64,000 bases of DNA from Hoeflea algicola (GTDB lineage Bacteria > Pseudomonadota > Alphaproteobacteria > Rhizobiales > Rhizobiaceae). A program made the position numbers and the translations under genes. Every line of letters starts with the position of its first letter. Positions within the stretch are counted from its first letter, which is position 1. Positions 1 through 7,225 of the stretch are shown piece after piece. Below the pieces are notes generated by a model that was given only the letters and a program-made list of their open reading frames with translations, searched no databases and was not told where the DNA came from. The DNA is taken from assembly GCF_026619415.1 (NCBI RefSeq), contig NZ_JAOVZR010000001.1, forward strand, positions 186,001-250,000. Reading direction: 5' to 3'.

Positions 1-369
1 CGCAACGCTGACCGCAAGTCCAACCTCTATACCGATGAGTCCCGCCTCTACACTGAGACTGGCAAGGAATACGCTACCCATAAGACAACGAAGCATTCCG
101 CCAAGGAGTACGTTCGTTATGAGGGCGATGCCGTGATCCACTCGAATACGATTGAAGGCGTCTTCTCAGTCTTCAAGCGCGGCATGATCGGTGTCTATCA
201 GCATTGCGGCGAAGCCCATCTGCACCGCTATCTGGCTGAGTTTGATTTCCGCTATAACCGCCGTACCGCCCTTAAGGTGTCGGACCGCGAACGCGCCGAC
301 ATGCTGTTAGAAGCCATTCGCGGCAAGCGCCTGACCTATCGGCGGATTGACGAAGCCCGTCACGCCTAA
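1..369 (+). CDS. IS1595-family (ISXO2-like) transposase, 3' part
   Basis: The reading frame is open from base 1 and ends at the stop at 367-369, so only the C-terminal 122 residues are in the window. The sequence NTIEGVFSVFKRG followed by an EFDFRYNRR block matches the C-terminal catalytic glutamate region of ISXO2-like DDE transposases of the IS1595 family. The 5' end of the element lies outside the window, so completeness, terminal repeats and target duplication cannot be judged. The gene marks the left end as a mobile-element neighbourhood. Family assignment is from recognised motifs. Confidence 0.85.
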   Translation, partial: RNADRKSNLYTDESRLYTETGKEYATHKTTKHSAKEYVRYEGDAVIHSNTIEGVFSVFKRGMIGVYQHCGEAHLHRYLAEFDFRYNRRTALKVSDRERADMLLEAIRGKRLTYRRIDEARHA

Positions 370-485
370 GCAGAAGGCTCGCAAAATTCTCGCGAAACGA
401 AAGAAGAACAAGCGCAAATTGTGAATTGCGGGGAGGACCGAGTTTCAACCCTTGCGTCACTCGCTCGACTCACTTCAACGTGGAA

Positions 486-515
486 GGCGGAGGTTCTTCA
501 CAACCTCCGCCTTTG
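486..515 (+). terminator. Rho-independent terminator-like hairpin
   Basis: A perfect 10-bp stem (GGCGGAGGTT at 486-495 with its complement at 502-511) encloses a 6-nt loop and is followed by TTTGTT. It lies about 115 bases after the transposase stop and could end that transcript. The rest of 370-617 shows no gene I can support. Confidence 0.6.
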
Positions 516-617
516 TTCAACCGAGCCATAGGACGGCCCGAATGATTACCAAGCAGACTTTGAATCCTCCCGTGATTCTCGTCAAGCGTCCTGTGGCCTC
601 ACACAGGAAACTTTGAA

Positions 618-897
618 ATGACAACTGACCACCAAGTAACTTGCATCACTCCAGACGGGGCTGATTCCGATCAAAGAATTGATGCGATAGGAGGTACAGC
701 CAGTGGGGGGCTGGAAACTCTTAATCGACCGCGCCATAGCTGGGATTGAATCTAGCGAATGGACTTTTTGGACTCTTGTTCAGGGGCAACGAGCTAACGT
801 CGTCGTTGCAAAGCGGGCGAATGGTCGAAAGTACCTGAAGACAACGGCGGACGGGTTTGAGCCAAACAACCTTTTGGCTCTCCCCCGCTGCCCTTGA
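618..897 (+). pseudogene. DUF3892-like small protein, frameshifted at a G run
   Basis: An ATG at 618 follows AGGAAA at good spacing and opens a frame reading MTTDHQVTCI...RIDAIGG. The family's continuation, WKLLIDRAIAGIE...KYLKTTADG...NNLLALPRCP, lies in the next frame and ends at 895-897. The switch falls at six Gs at 705-710. Five Gs would give one 92-residue protein with the usual DUF3892 pattern: an N-terminal CIxxD, a central GG...W, and a C-terminal YLKT.ADG...NLL.LP.C. DUF3892 proteins are small and of unknown function. Either the gene is a recent pseudogene or the run is miscalled. A GTG at 703 with an upstream AGGAGG-like sequence could also start the C-terminal part alone. Confidence 0.6.
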
Positions 898-1036
898 TCA
901 TTTCGAACGGAGATTGCACCCCGATCGGGTCAAGCGCCCAGCAAAGGGCTTGCTGGGCGGCGAGCATTTCACGGTCGGACGGGTCAGAGACGAGTGCTGA
1001 CCTAGCCCTATCAATCTCCCTTTGAATGAAACTCAT
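794..1036 (-). CDS. Small hypothetical protein, possibly with a read-through tail
   Basis: An 80-codon ORF whose first 50 residues (MSFIQREIDRARSALV... QQALCWALDP... SPFEMI) look like a small helical protein I associate with rhizobial accessory regions; no function is known to me. The C-terminal 30 residues are antisense to the DUF3892-like gene and look unnatural, so the true protein may be shorter or the end altered. It overlaps the upstream minus-strand ORF (1011-1160) by 26 bases, which suggests the two are translated together. Confidence 0.45.
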   Translation of the reverse strand: MSFIQREIDRARSALVSDPSDREMLAAQQALCWALDPIGVQSPFEMIKGSGGEPKGCLAQTRPPLSSGTFDHSPALQRRR

Positions 1037-1160
1037 TGGGCTTGTCCTTTGTGGGTTTCTTGTCTCCCTTCCCGGTCTTCGGATCGGGAGGGGTTTTCAA
1101 CAGGCGACGCAAAACCTCGTCGCCCTTTTCCTGGTCTTTGCTCATGGATGAATCCGACAT
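1011..1160 (-). CDS. Small charged hypothetical protein (49 aa)
   Basis: Starts at the ATG complementary to 1158-1160, preceded by an AAAGG-type ribosome site. The product is rich in lysine, aspartate and proline: MSDSSMSKDQEKGDEVL, then RRLLKTPPDP and a lysine-rich tail. Short proteins with an LKTPPxP core are common as unassigned ORFs in rhizobia; no function is known to me. It runs head-to-head into the HEPN-like gene, with the two 5' ends overlapping, and is followed by an overlapping second minus-strand ORF. Confidence 0.5.
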   Translation of the reverse strand: MSDSSMSKDQEKGDEVLRRLLKTPPDPKTGKGDKKPTKDKPNEFHSKGD

Positions 1161-1803
1161 GCCACAACCTTTGTCTAGGGTTTGCCCCAATGGATCATAC
1201 AGCATCGGCGCGACTGGTGAACCCACCCTATCTTCCCGGCCCGAACTTGCCGCGCTGGCCATGGAAGCGATAGCCTCATGGTCAAATGTGGAGGCCGAAC
1301 TCCTCAGCGCCTACATTCAGCTAATGGGGGGTAAGGACGATAGAGCCGCCGTGGCCTACCTGTCTCTTGAAACCCAAAGCGCCAAATCAAATAGCATCGC
1401 AGCTGTTGCAAAGACCTTCTTGGAGGAAACCGAAGTCAAGGTCCTGAATGCAATTTTACGTCTAGCAAAAACAAATCAGAAGCACCGTGATAAACTTGCT
1501 CACTGGGTTTGGGGCATCTGTTTCGAATTGCCAGATGACATACTTTTGGCGAACCCAAAAAACATGCACTCCGGGTACCCAGACCGCCGTGACGTTTTCG
1601 TTTACACCGCAAAAGACTTCAAAAAAATCATTGAGGGTAACAAGCGTCTCGCGGCCATGGCGGGATGTTTTATCAGCGTGGTGTCTCGCCCGCCTGATAT
1701 GCCAGAATCGTTTCAACCACTTGAGCTGCTATGTATGGCACCTGAGATTCGAGAAATCCTAAATCTTCCGGCTTCGCCAGACCAATCTCAGCCTTCAAAA
1801 TAG
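1144..1803 (+). CDS. Hypothetical helical protein with HEPN-like R-x4-H motif
   Basis: About 219 residues from ATG 1144; ATG 1159 is an alternative start, and neither has a strong ribosome site. Residues 33-125 are predicted helical (SRPELAALAMEAIASW, then EAELLSAYIQLMGG). They contain RDKLAHWVWG, with R115 and H120 forming an R-x4-H motif directly before a WG. HEPN domains use R-x4-6-H as a metal-independent RNase site, so a HEPN-type RNase or a catalytically dead relative is possible. This is an inference from one motif and helical context. Lower GC than the GTA genes suggests acquired DNA. No antitoxin partner is recognised, although small ORFs lie on both sides. Confidence 0.6.
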   Translation: MDESDMPQPLSRVCPNGSYSIGATGEPTLSSRPELAALAMEAIASWSNVEAELLSAYIQLMGGKDDRAAVAYLSLETQSAKSNSIAAVAKTFLEETEVKVLNAILRLAKTNQKHRDKLAHWVWGICFELPDDILLANPKNMHSGYPDRRDVFVYTAKDFKKIIEGNKRLAAMAGCFISVVSRPPDMPESFQPLELLCMAPEIREILNLPASPDQSQPSK

Positions 1804-1873
1804 CCGCCACGGCCATCTTCATTCCCTCAATTTTCTCAGCGCTTGTACCGGCCTGTCGCGAATCATCCTGCAT
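1673..1873 (-). CDS. Possible small hypothetical protein (66 aa)
   Basis: ATG complementary to 1871-1873 with AAGGTG five bases upstream. The 66-residue product is amphipathic and plausible (EKIEGMKMAVAAILKAEIG, then PEDLGFLESQVPYIA). It overlaps the last 131 bases of the plus-strand HEPN-like gene tail to tail. One of the two C-termini may be fortuitous. I recognise no family. It is included because ribosome site and residue composition both look real. Confidence 0.4.
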   Translation of the reverse strand: MQDDSRQAGTSAEKIEGMKMAVAAILKAEIGLAKPEDLGFLESQVPYIAAQVVETILAYQAGETPR

Positions 1874-2033
1874 TTTGCACCTTGGTACGTAAAGTATATA
1901 ATTGTGAAAATAATCCTTGACGGTGTGACGGTGCTCTGATAGGTTGATGTCATCGTCACGGATTTGCGCCGGGAACGGCGGTTGGGTCCGCCGGGTTTGG
2001 TGGACGTCGAGTGACAAGATTGATATGTGCGTC

Positions 2034-2066
2034 AAGCGCCTCTGGTTCGTCCGGGGCGCTTTTTTG
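2034..2066 (+). terminator. Rho-independent terminator
   Basis: AAGCGCC at 2034-2040 pairs with GGCGCTT at 2055-2061 across a 14-nt loop and runs into seven Ts (2060-2066). It isolates the GTA cluster from upstream transcription. No RNA gene is recognised directly before it. Confidence 0.7.
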
Positions 2067-2080
2067 TTGGCTGGTTTACA

Positions 2081-2180
2081 GCGCCGCGCATCCGATCGGA
2101 TGGGCAAAGGACGCCGTAACTCCGTGAAAGTGTGCATCGACGTTATCAGTTAACTGAATCCATATGAACGCGGCATGCAT
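2081..2180. repeat. RIME1-like 100-nt palindromic repeat, copy 1
   Basis: Aligns without gaps to 3091-3190, with 77 of 100 positions identical by my count. It contains a perfect 14-nt palindrome (CATCCGATCGGATG, 2089-2102), a conserved GCAAAGGACG core and a degraded 3' inverted repeat around 2143-2180. Size, double-palindrome layout and core resemble the rhizobial intergenic mosaic element RIME1; that identification is from memory. The copy ends 35 bases before GTA g1. Confidence 0.65.
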
Positions 2181-2215
2181 CAGGCCAGGATTGCAGGGAA
2201 TTTGAGAGGTTTGCC

Positions 2216-2848
2216 ATGATCGAGAGCTTTGCGGGTGTCGGGCCGAGCCGGTTGTCAGGTGCCAAGCCGATGGCGGCGGGCGAGGCGGTACTGATCGACC
2301 AGTTGATCGATCTGGTGCTGTCGCTCGAGCCGTTCGAGATCAAGCAGGGGGAGCCTTCGGGCGCACCCGGTTCGACTCGGACTGACGCCGTTGAGGACGG
2401 TGCTGAGATGGCGGGTAGGGGCGCCGGGCTGTCGTCGCGGAGTACCCGGGCGATGCTCAGGAGGATGCGCGCCGTGCTCGACCGCGAGGCGGCTCGGCTT
2501 GGCGACGACGGGCTCGAGGGCAAGGCGGCGGTGGACCAGGTGGCGCTGATCGCCCGGACGCTCGAAAAGATCGATCAGCTGGAACGGCTGATTGCCGAGG
2601 ATGAAGCGCGCGCCGCCGGCACGACCCTGTCGGGCGAGGAGCGCGAGCAACTCAGGCAGACCGTAAGGCAACTGATCCTCGCCGCCGCCGCGCGGATGGC
2701 GGCTGAGCAGGCAGGTAAGCGGGACGGGATGCAGACCGGTACCCAGGAGGCTGTGGCCGGGGAGAGCGAGATTGACTCTGACACGGACGAGCCTGCAGGG
2801 CAGAGCATTTCGGATAGCGCTGGGGATGAAGACGTTTGCAGTGGCTGA
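2216..2848 (+). CDS. GTA g1-like terminase small subunit
   Basis: A 210-residue protein directly before the large terminase gene. The central part (about residues 75-165) is helical and charged: STRAMLRRMRAVLDREAARL, then DQVALIARTLEKIDQLERLI and EEREQLRQTVRQLI. This is the pattern of the small terminase (TerS, g1) of Rhodobacter-type GTAs, which recognises DNA and feeds it to the packaging motor. It is longer than RcGTA g1 (about 107 residues); the extra length is a polar N-terminal region and an acidic tail. The call rests on position plus composition. ATG 2216 follows a GAGAGG ribosome site. Confidence 0.65.
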   Translation: MIESFAGVGPSRLSGAKPMAAGEAVLIDQLIDLVLSLEPFEIKQGEPSGAPGSTRTDAVEDGAEMAGRGAGLSSRSTRAMLRRMRAVLDREAARLGDDGLEGKAAVDQVALIARTLEKIDQLERLIAEDEARAAGTTLSGEEREQLRQTVRQLILAAAARMAAEQAGKRDGMQTGTQEAVAGESEIDSDTDEPAGQSISDSAGDEDVCSG

Positions 2849-3209
2849 TGGTAGGGTGCGACGCCACAACGGCGGTGTTGGTAGTTGTCGAACCGGTGCA
2901 GAAAGCGGACCCAGATGCGGCATCTGGCTGGCATCGCCCCCCGGGCGGAGTGGTCCCTCTTTGCCGGGCAGGTACGAAGGTGCTGGCCTTCGCAGGCCAC
3001 AACGTTGCTTCGCTTGTCCGGCTCAAGGCGGGATCTACGGAGGCTGGGGCGTGAGCGCCCCGAAGTCGGAAATCGGTCTCGGTCATTTAAGCGCCGCGTA
3101 TCCAATTGGATGCGCAAAGGACGTTGAAACTTCTTGAAATGATGCATGTACGTTGTCGCTCAAATGAGTCCATTTGAACGCGACATGCACTGGTGGCAGG
3201 AGCAGGCGC
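2849..3209. other. Gap between GTA g1 and g2 holding a second RIME1-like repeat
   Basis: No gene is supported in this 361-base stretch. It contains a short GC hairpin (3046-3061, six-base stem and four-base loop without a T run), the second copy of the 100-nt repeat, and at 3197-3202 the CAGGAG ribosome site of the terminase ORF. A gap this long inside an otherwise tightly packed GTA cluster is unusual. Confidence 0.5.
3091..3190. repeat. RIME1-like 100-nt palindromic repeat, copy 2
   Basis: Second copy of the element at 2081-2180, exactly 1010 bases downstream and in the same orientation. Its first palindrome (ATCCAATTGGAT, 3100-3111) and its second inverted repeat (TCGC-T-CAAATG, AGTC, CATTTG-AA-CGCGA, about 3155-3183) are better kept than in copy 1. 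It ends just before the ribosome site of the large terminase ORF, so a hairpin here would sit in that gene's leader. Confidence 0.65.
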
Positions 3210-5067
3210 ATGACGGTCCGGTCGATGGCGGCAGCGTTGCGAGGCGGCGTGTGGGGGAACCCCGTGTCAGACCGCGCCAGACTGGTTGGCAACCTGCTGC
3301 TCTGTACGACGCAGGCAAAGTTGAATGGATGCAACGCACGGCACAGCGCAGGGCCGGGCGACGCCCCCGAAATCTCGGAAGGCGCAAGTGGGCTGGAATT
3401 GCCAGATGCGCAATCAGACCTGGACAGGATCCGGAAGGGCGGTGTGCCCGACACGGCGCAGACGCCGGAAGACAATAGCAAACAGGAACGGCTTGATACG
3501 CCAGCACTGCAGGGGATCGGGGAAGGCTGTGTGCCGGAAGCGTCCGAAACACCGGAGGAGCTCGAAAGCGCGAGCGCGTTGGAGCGTCCAAGTGTGTCGG
3601 AACTATCGGAGCTAACCTGCGCAAAGCGGCAAGCTGACGACGGTAAGGTTGGATGGAATAACAACGTGATAGAGCGGATTGGTGACTCAATTTCGCAAGC
3701 TCCTGACCTGGTTGCCTCTGATCTGGGGACACTTGATCTGGATGGTAATATTCCGGGGGCGAATGATCCGCATGAGGCAGTCGACGCCGAAGCGCTGGTC
3801 GCGGCGCATGTGTTGCGGTTTGACGATCGGGCGTTGCGGGCTAATGCCGTGGACTGGCGGCTCTTGGCCCGGCCCGAGCAATTGCCGCCCGAGGGCGACT
3901 GGCGCACCTGGCTCTTGATGGGCGGGCGCGGCTCCGGAAAAACCCGCGCAGGCGCCGAATGGGTGCATGGACTGGCTTCGGGTCTGATGCCGGGGCTTTC
4001 GGGCGAGGGGCGCATCGCGCTGGTGGCGGAAAGCTTTGCCGATGCGCGCGAGGTGATGGTTGACGGCGTGTCGGGCATTCTGGGTGTGGCGCGGGCCGAG
4101 CGGCCAGCCTTTGAGGCGACCCGGCGGCGGTTGCTGTGGCCCTCGGGCGCGGTGGCGCAGATGTTCTCGTCGGAAGACCCCGAAAGCCTGCGCGGTCCGC
4201 AATTCGATCTCGCCTGGGCCGATGAACTGGGCAAATGGCGCCACGCCCGCGACACCTGGGACATGCTGCAATTTACGCTCCGGCTGGGGGCGCGGCCACG
4301 GCAACTGGTGACGACCACGCCACGGGCGACACCGTTGATGCTGGCGCTGGTCAAGGACACGGCCACGCGGGTTACGCGGATTCGCACCGAGGACAATCAG
4401 GCCAACCTCGCCAGCGGTTTTCTGGCGGCGATCTCGCGCTCGCTATGGCGGCACCCGGCTGGGGCGGCAGGAACTCGACGGCGAGTTGATCGCCGACCGC
4501 GAGGACGGGTTGTGGCGGCGCGACCAGATCGAGGCGCTGGTGCTGCGCAAGCATGGCCCGCTCAGCCGTATCGTGATTGCCGTCGACCCGCCGGCCAATG
4601 GCGCGGCCAGATATTCGTGTTGCGGGATTGTTGCCGCCGGATTGGAAGAAGGTGGCCGGGCAATGGTGCTGGCCGACGGCTCGGTGGAGGGGGCGAGCCC
4701 CACCCGCTGGGCGCAGGCCGTGGCGCGGCTCTACCGCCGGTTTGATGCCGATTGCGTTGTGGCCGAGATCAACCAGGGCGGCGACATGGTGACCAGTGTT
4801 TTGACGACCGTCGAGCCGACGCTGCCGGTCAAGACAGTGCGAGCGACGCGCGGCAAATATCTGCGCGCCGAACCGGTGGCAGCGCTTTACGAGCAGGGAC
4901 GGGTTGCCCATGCCGGGCATTTTGCGGCGCTCGAAGACCAGATGTGCGATTTCGGCCCCGACGGGTTATCGTCTGGCCGCTCGCCCGACCGGCTCGATGC
5001 GCTGGTGTGGGCGCTGACCGAGCTGATGCTGACGCGCCGAGGCGCGCCGCAGGTGCGGCATTTGTGA
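3210..5067 (+). pseudogene. GTA g2 large terminase (TerL), split by a frameshift
   Basis: ATP-driven DNA packaging motor and nuclease of the GTA. ATG 3210 has CAGGAG seven bases upstream. The Walker A motif GGRGSGKT is at 3921-3944 and the Walker B-like block FDLAWADEL near 4204-4230. The nuclease half (IVIAVDPPANG, VVAEINQGGDM, SPDRLDALVWAL) lies in a different frame ending at 5067. The frame changes between about 4431 and 4444: one extra base relative to the expected sequence (AIS then RYGGTRLGRQELDGEL). The site is not a homopolymer, so a real mutation is plausible. About 235 residues precede Walker A, far more than in RcGTA TerL; this extension is acidic and repetitive and may not all be translated. 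Confidence 0.85.
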
Positions 5068-5147
5068 GCGGTTGTGCGAATGATGTTGCCAATTGGCGCC
5101 GATCGGTGGATCACCGGGTTATTGCCAGAATTGACAGGAAGATGCCC

Positions 5148-5453
5148 ATGATCCGCCATATCGTGTTTTTCAGTGTGAGGAACCCCAAGGATCGCGACCG
5201 CGTCGAAAAGGGTCTGAACTTGCTGGCGCGAACACCGCATGCTCGGACTTTCGAGGTTGGCCGCAATATCGGCCACGATGCGATTTCCGAGCCGGTGGAT
5301 TTCGTTGTCTATGCCGAGTTTGACGATGAGGCAGCACTTTCAGCCTACAAGGCTGATCCGCTTTACCAGCACGCGATCGAGGTTGTCAGGCCACTGAGGG
5401 AATTGCGCATTGCCGCCGATTTCGTGAGCGGCGAGGGCGCCGCCCGGAACTGA
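5148..5453 (+). CDS. Dabb (stress-responsive A/B barrel) domain protein
   Basis: A 101-residue protein with the compact Dabb ferredoxin-like fold: N-terminal MIRHIVFFSVRN, central VDFVVYAEFDDEAAL, then YKADPLYQHAIEVVRPL. Dabb proteins are small dimeric alpha/beta barrels, some of them enzymes; no substrate can be given here. ATG 5148 is preferred over 5142 because AGGAA lies seven bases before it. It sits between terminase and portal, where the Rhodobacter GTA has no such gene, and is followed by a strong terminator. It is therefore probably a cellular gene within the cluster, not a virion part. Confidence 0.8.
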   Translation: MIRHIVFFSVRNPKDRDRVEKGLNLLARTPHARTFEVGRNIGHDAISEPVDFVVYAEFDDEAALSAYKADPLYQHAIEVVRPLRELRIAADFVSGEGAARN

Positions 5454-5510
5454 GACTGACGCCGGCGTTCAAAACCGCGCCGCCAGAGTGACCATCGTGA
5501 TGTGATTTTT

Positions 5511-5542
5511 GACCCCGCCCGGGTAGCCTCGGCGGGGTTTTT
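5511..5542 (+). terminator. Strong rho-independent terminator
   Basis: ACCCCGCC (5512-5519) pairs with GGCGGGGT (5531-5538) around an 11-nt loop and is followed by TTTT. It separates g1, g2 and the Dabb gene from the portal operon, so the structural genes from 5573 on probably need their own promoter or readthrough. Confidence 0.8.
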
Positions 5543-5572
5543 CGTTTCCGCAATCAGCAAAAGGGTGAGGAC

Positions 5573-6751
5573 ATGGCATTCGGACTGAGGCTTCCCTGGA
5601 CGCGGCGACAGCAACCGGCGCCGTCATCGGTGAAAAGCTGGGCCAGCGGGGCGATGGCGGCCCTTTCGGGTGAGGCCGGTGCGCGCTGGAGCGGTCGCAG
5701 CTACGCGGCGATTGCGCGCGAAGGCTTCATGCGCAACCCGGTCGCCCACCGCGCCACACGGATGATCGCCGAAGCCGCCGCCTCAGTGCCCTGGCTGGTA
5801 TTTGACGGTGGCCGCGAACAGGAGCGACACCCGGTGCTGGACCTGCTTAATCGTCCCTACCGGAACGGCGCCGGCGATGGCTTTTTCGAAACGCTCTACG
5901 GTCACCTGGTTCTCTCCGGCAATGCCTGGATCAACCCGGTGGGTACGGCTGACCGGATTGCCGGGCTGCAATTGCTCAGGCCCGACCGGATGCGGGTGAT
6001 CGCCGGGCCAGACGGATGGCCGGTGGCCTATGAGCATCAGGCGGGCGGCCGGCGCCAGCGCTTTCCGGCAACGCCGGAAGAGGGACCGGGGCTGCTCCAT
6101 CTCAAGCTGTTTCATCCGCTTGATGATCATCTGGGATTCGCGCCGCTAGAGGCGGCGATGATGGCGCTCGATCTGCACAATGCGGCAATGGGCTGGAACA
6201 AGGCGCTATTGGATAATTCAGCCCGGCCCTCGGGCGCGCTGGTCTACCAGCCCCGCGATGGCGGCAATTTGACCGACGAGCAGTACCAGCGGTTAAAGGC
6301 TGAACTCGAGAATGGTTATCAGGGCACCCGTCGCGCCGGACGGCCAATGCTGCTTGAGGGCGGGCTCGACTGGAAGGCGATGGGGCTGACGCCGCGCGAC
6401 ATGGATTTCATCGAGGCCCGCAATGGCGCGGCGCGTGATATCGCGCTGGCGCTGGGTGTTCCGCCGATGCTGTTGGGTATTCCCGGGGATCTCACCTACG
6501 CCAATTACCAGGAGGCCAACCGGGCTTTCTGCCGCCTTACGGTGCTGCCGCTGGTGGCGCGCACGGCGCAAGCCCTCACCACCTGGCTGCAGCCAATTCA
6601 TGGTTCGGGGCTGAAGGTTGATTACGACGCCGACCGCCTGCCGGGGCTTTCCGCCGAGCGCGACGCGCTGTGGCAACGAGTTGGCAACGCCGATTTCCTG
6701 ACTGACGAGGAAAAGCGGGAAGCCGTTGGATATCAACGTGTTGCAGGCTGA
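5573..6751 (+). CDS. GTA g3, HK97-family portal protein
   Basis: 392 residues with the HK97-type phage portal pattern: N-terminal YAAIAREGFMRNPVAHRA, then GNAWINPVG, HPLDDHLGFAPLEAAM, NAAMGWNKALLDN, RDIALALGVPPMLLGIPGD and TYANYQEANRAF. The portal forms a dodecameric ring at the capsid vertex through which DNA is packaged and where the neck attaches. Length is typical. ATG 5573 follows an AGGGTGAGG ribosome site. It is the first gene after a strong terminator and starts the tight run of head and tail genes. Confidence 0.93.
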   Translation: MAFGLRLPWTRRQQPAPSSVKSWASGAMAALSGEAGARWSGRSYAAIAREGFMRNPVAHRATRMIAEAAASVPWLVFDGGREQERHPVLDLLNRPYRNGAGDGFFETLYGHLVLSGNAWINPVGTADRIAGLQLLRPDRMRVIAGPDGWPVAYEHQAGGRRQRFPATPEEGPGLLHLKLFHPLDDHLGFAPLEAAMMALDLHNAAMGWNKALLDNSARPSGALVYQPRDGGNLTDEQYQRLKAELENGYQGTRRAGRPMLLEGGLDWKAMGLTPRDMDFIEARNGAARDIALALGVPPMLLGIPGDLTYANYQEANRAFCRLTVLPLVARTAQALTTWLQPIHGSGLKVDYDADRLPGLSAERDALWQRVGNADFLTDEEKREAVGYQRVAG

Positions 6752-6824
6752 AGCGGAATCACATCCGCAAGCTCCTGAATCAAACTGTGAACGGCAGATA
6801 GCTACCTGGCAAGGAGGGAATCGC

Positions 6825-7151
6825 ATGCAGGACATCGTTCCCGAACAATCGATGCTGACAGCCCGGATCATCGGCGCTGTCTGCGGCGCGCTGGTCTCGT
6901 TTGCCTACATGATGCCCAGGGGCGCGCGTGAGGCCGGAGCCCGCGCGGTTGCCGGCATTGTCTCCGGCCTGGTGTTCGGCGCGCCGGCCGGACTGGCGCT
7001 GGCCGAATGGATGGGCGTGAGCGCGATGCTGTTGCCTGGCGAGACCCTGCTGATGGGCTCGGCGGCGGCAAGCCTCGGCGCCTGGTGGGTGCTCGGTGCG
7101 TTGACCCGGATCGCCGATCGGGTCGGTCGCGGCCCCGGCGGGAAACAATAA
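6825..7151 (+). CDS. GTA g3.5-like membrane protein (DUF6107 type)
   Basis: 108 residues with an excellent AAGGAGGG ribosome site before ATG 6825. There are about three hydrophobic segments (ARIIGAVCGALVSFAYMM; AVAGIVSGLVFGAPAGLAL; LLMGSAAASLGAWWVLGAL). In alphaproteobacterial GTA clusters a small membrane protein of this type lies between portal and protease; its role is unknown. The call rests on position, size and membrane character. Confidence 0.75.
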   Translation: MQDIVPEQSMLTARIIGAVCGALVSFAYMMPRGAREAGARAVAGIVSGLVFGAPAGLALAEWMGVSAMLLPGETLLMGSAAASLGAWWVLGALTRIADRVGRGPGGKQ

Positions 7152-7225
7152 GCCCCGGTTTCATTCGGCGTAATCGGGCCCGATCTGGCCAGCGCAAGAA
7201 TTCTGACAACTTGAAGGACAAAGCC

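Larger units (their letters stand above)
1874..2215. other. Gene-free stretch between accessory genes and GTA g1
   Basis: No coding region is supported here. It holds a terminator-like hairpin (2034-2066) and the first copy of a 100-nt repeat (2081-2180), and ends with the leader of the GTA g1 gene. The base composition changes from AT-richer to GC-rich across this stretch, which probably marks the edge of the accessory segment. Confidence 0.5.

Noticed and set aside
3166..3187. TTG at 3174 as the terminase start
   Set aside because: It lies within the repeat hairpin and has no ribosome site; ATG 3210 has CAGGAG at ideal spacing.
2081..3190. Phage attachment site pair (attL/attR) bounding an excisable element
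   Set aside because: The repeats enclose only g1, differ at 23 positions, have no integrase nearby and resemble a rhizobial intergenic element.
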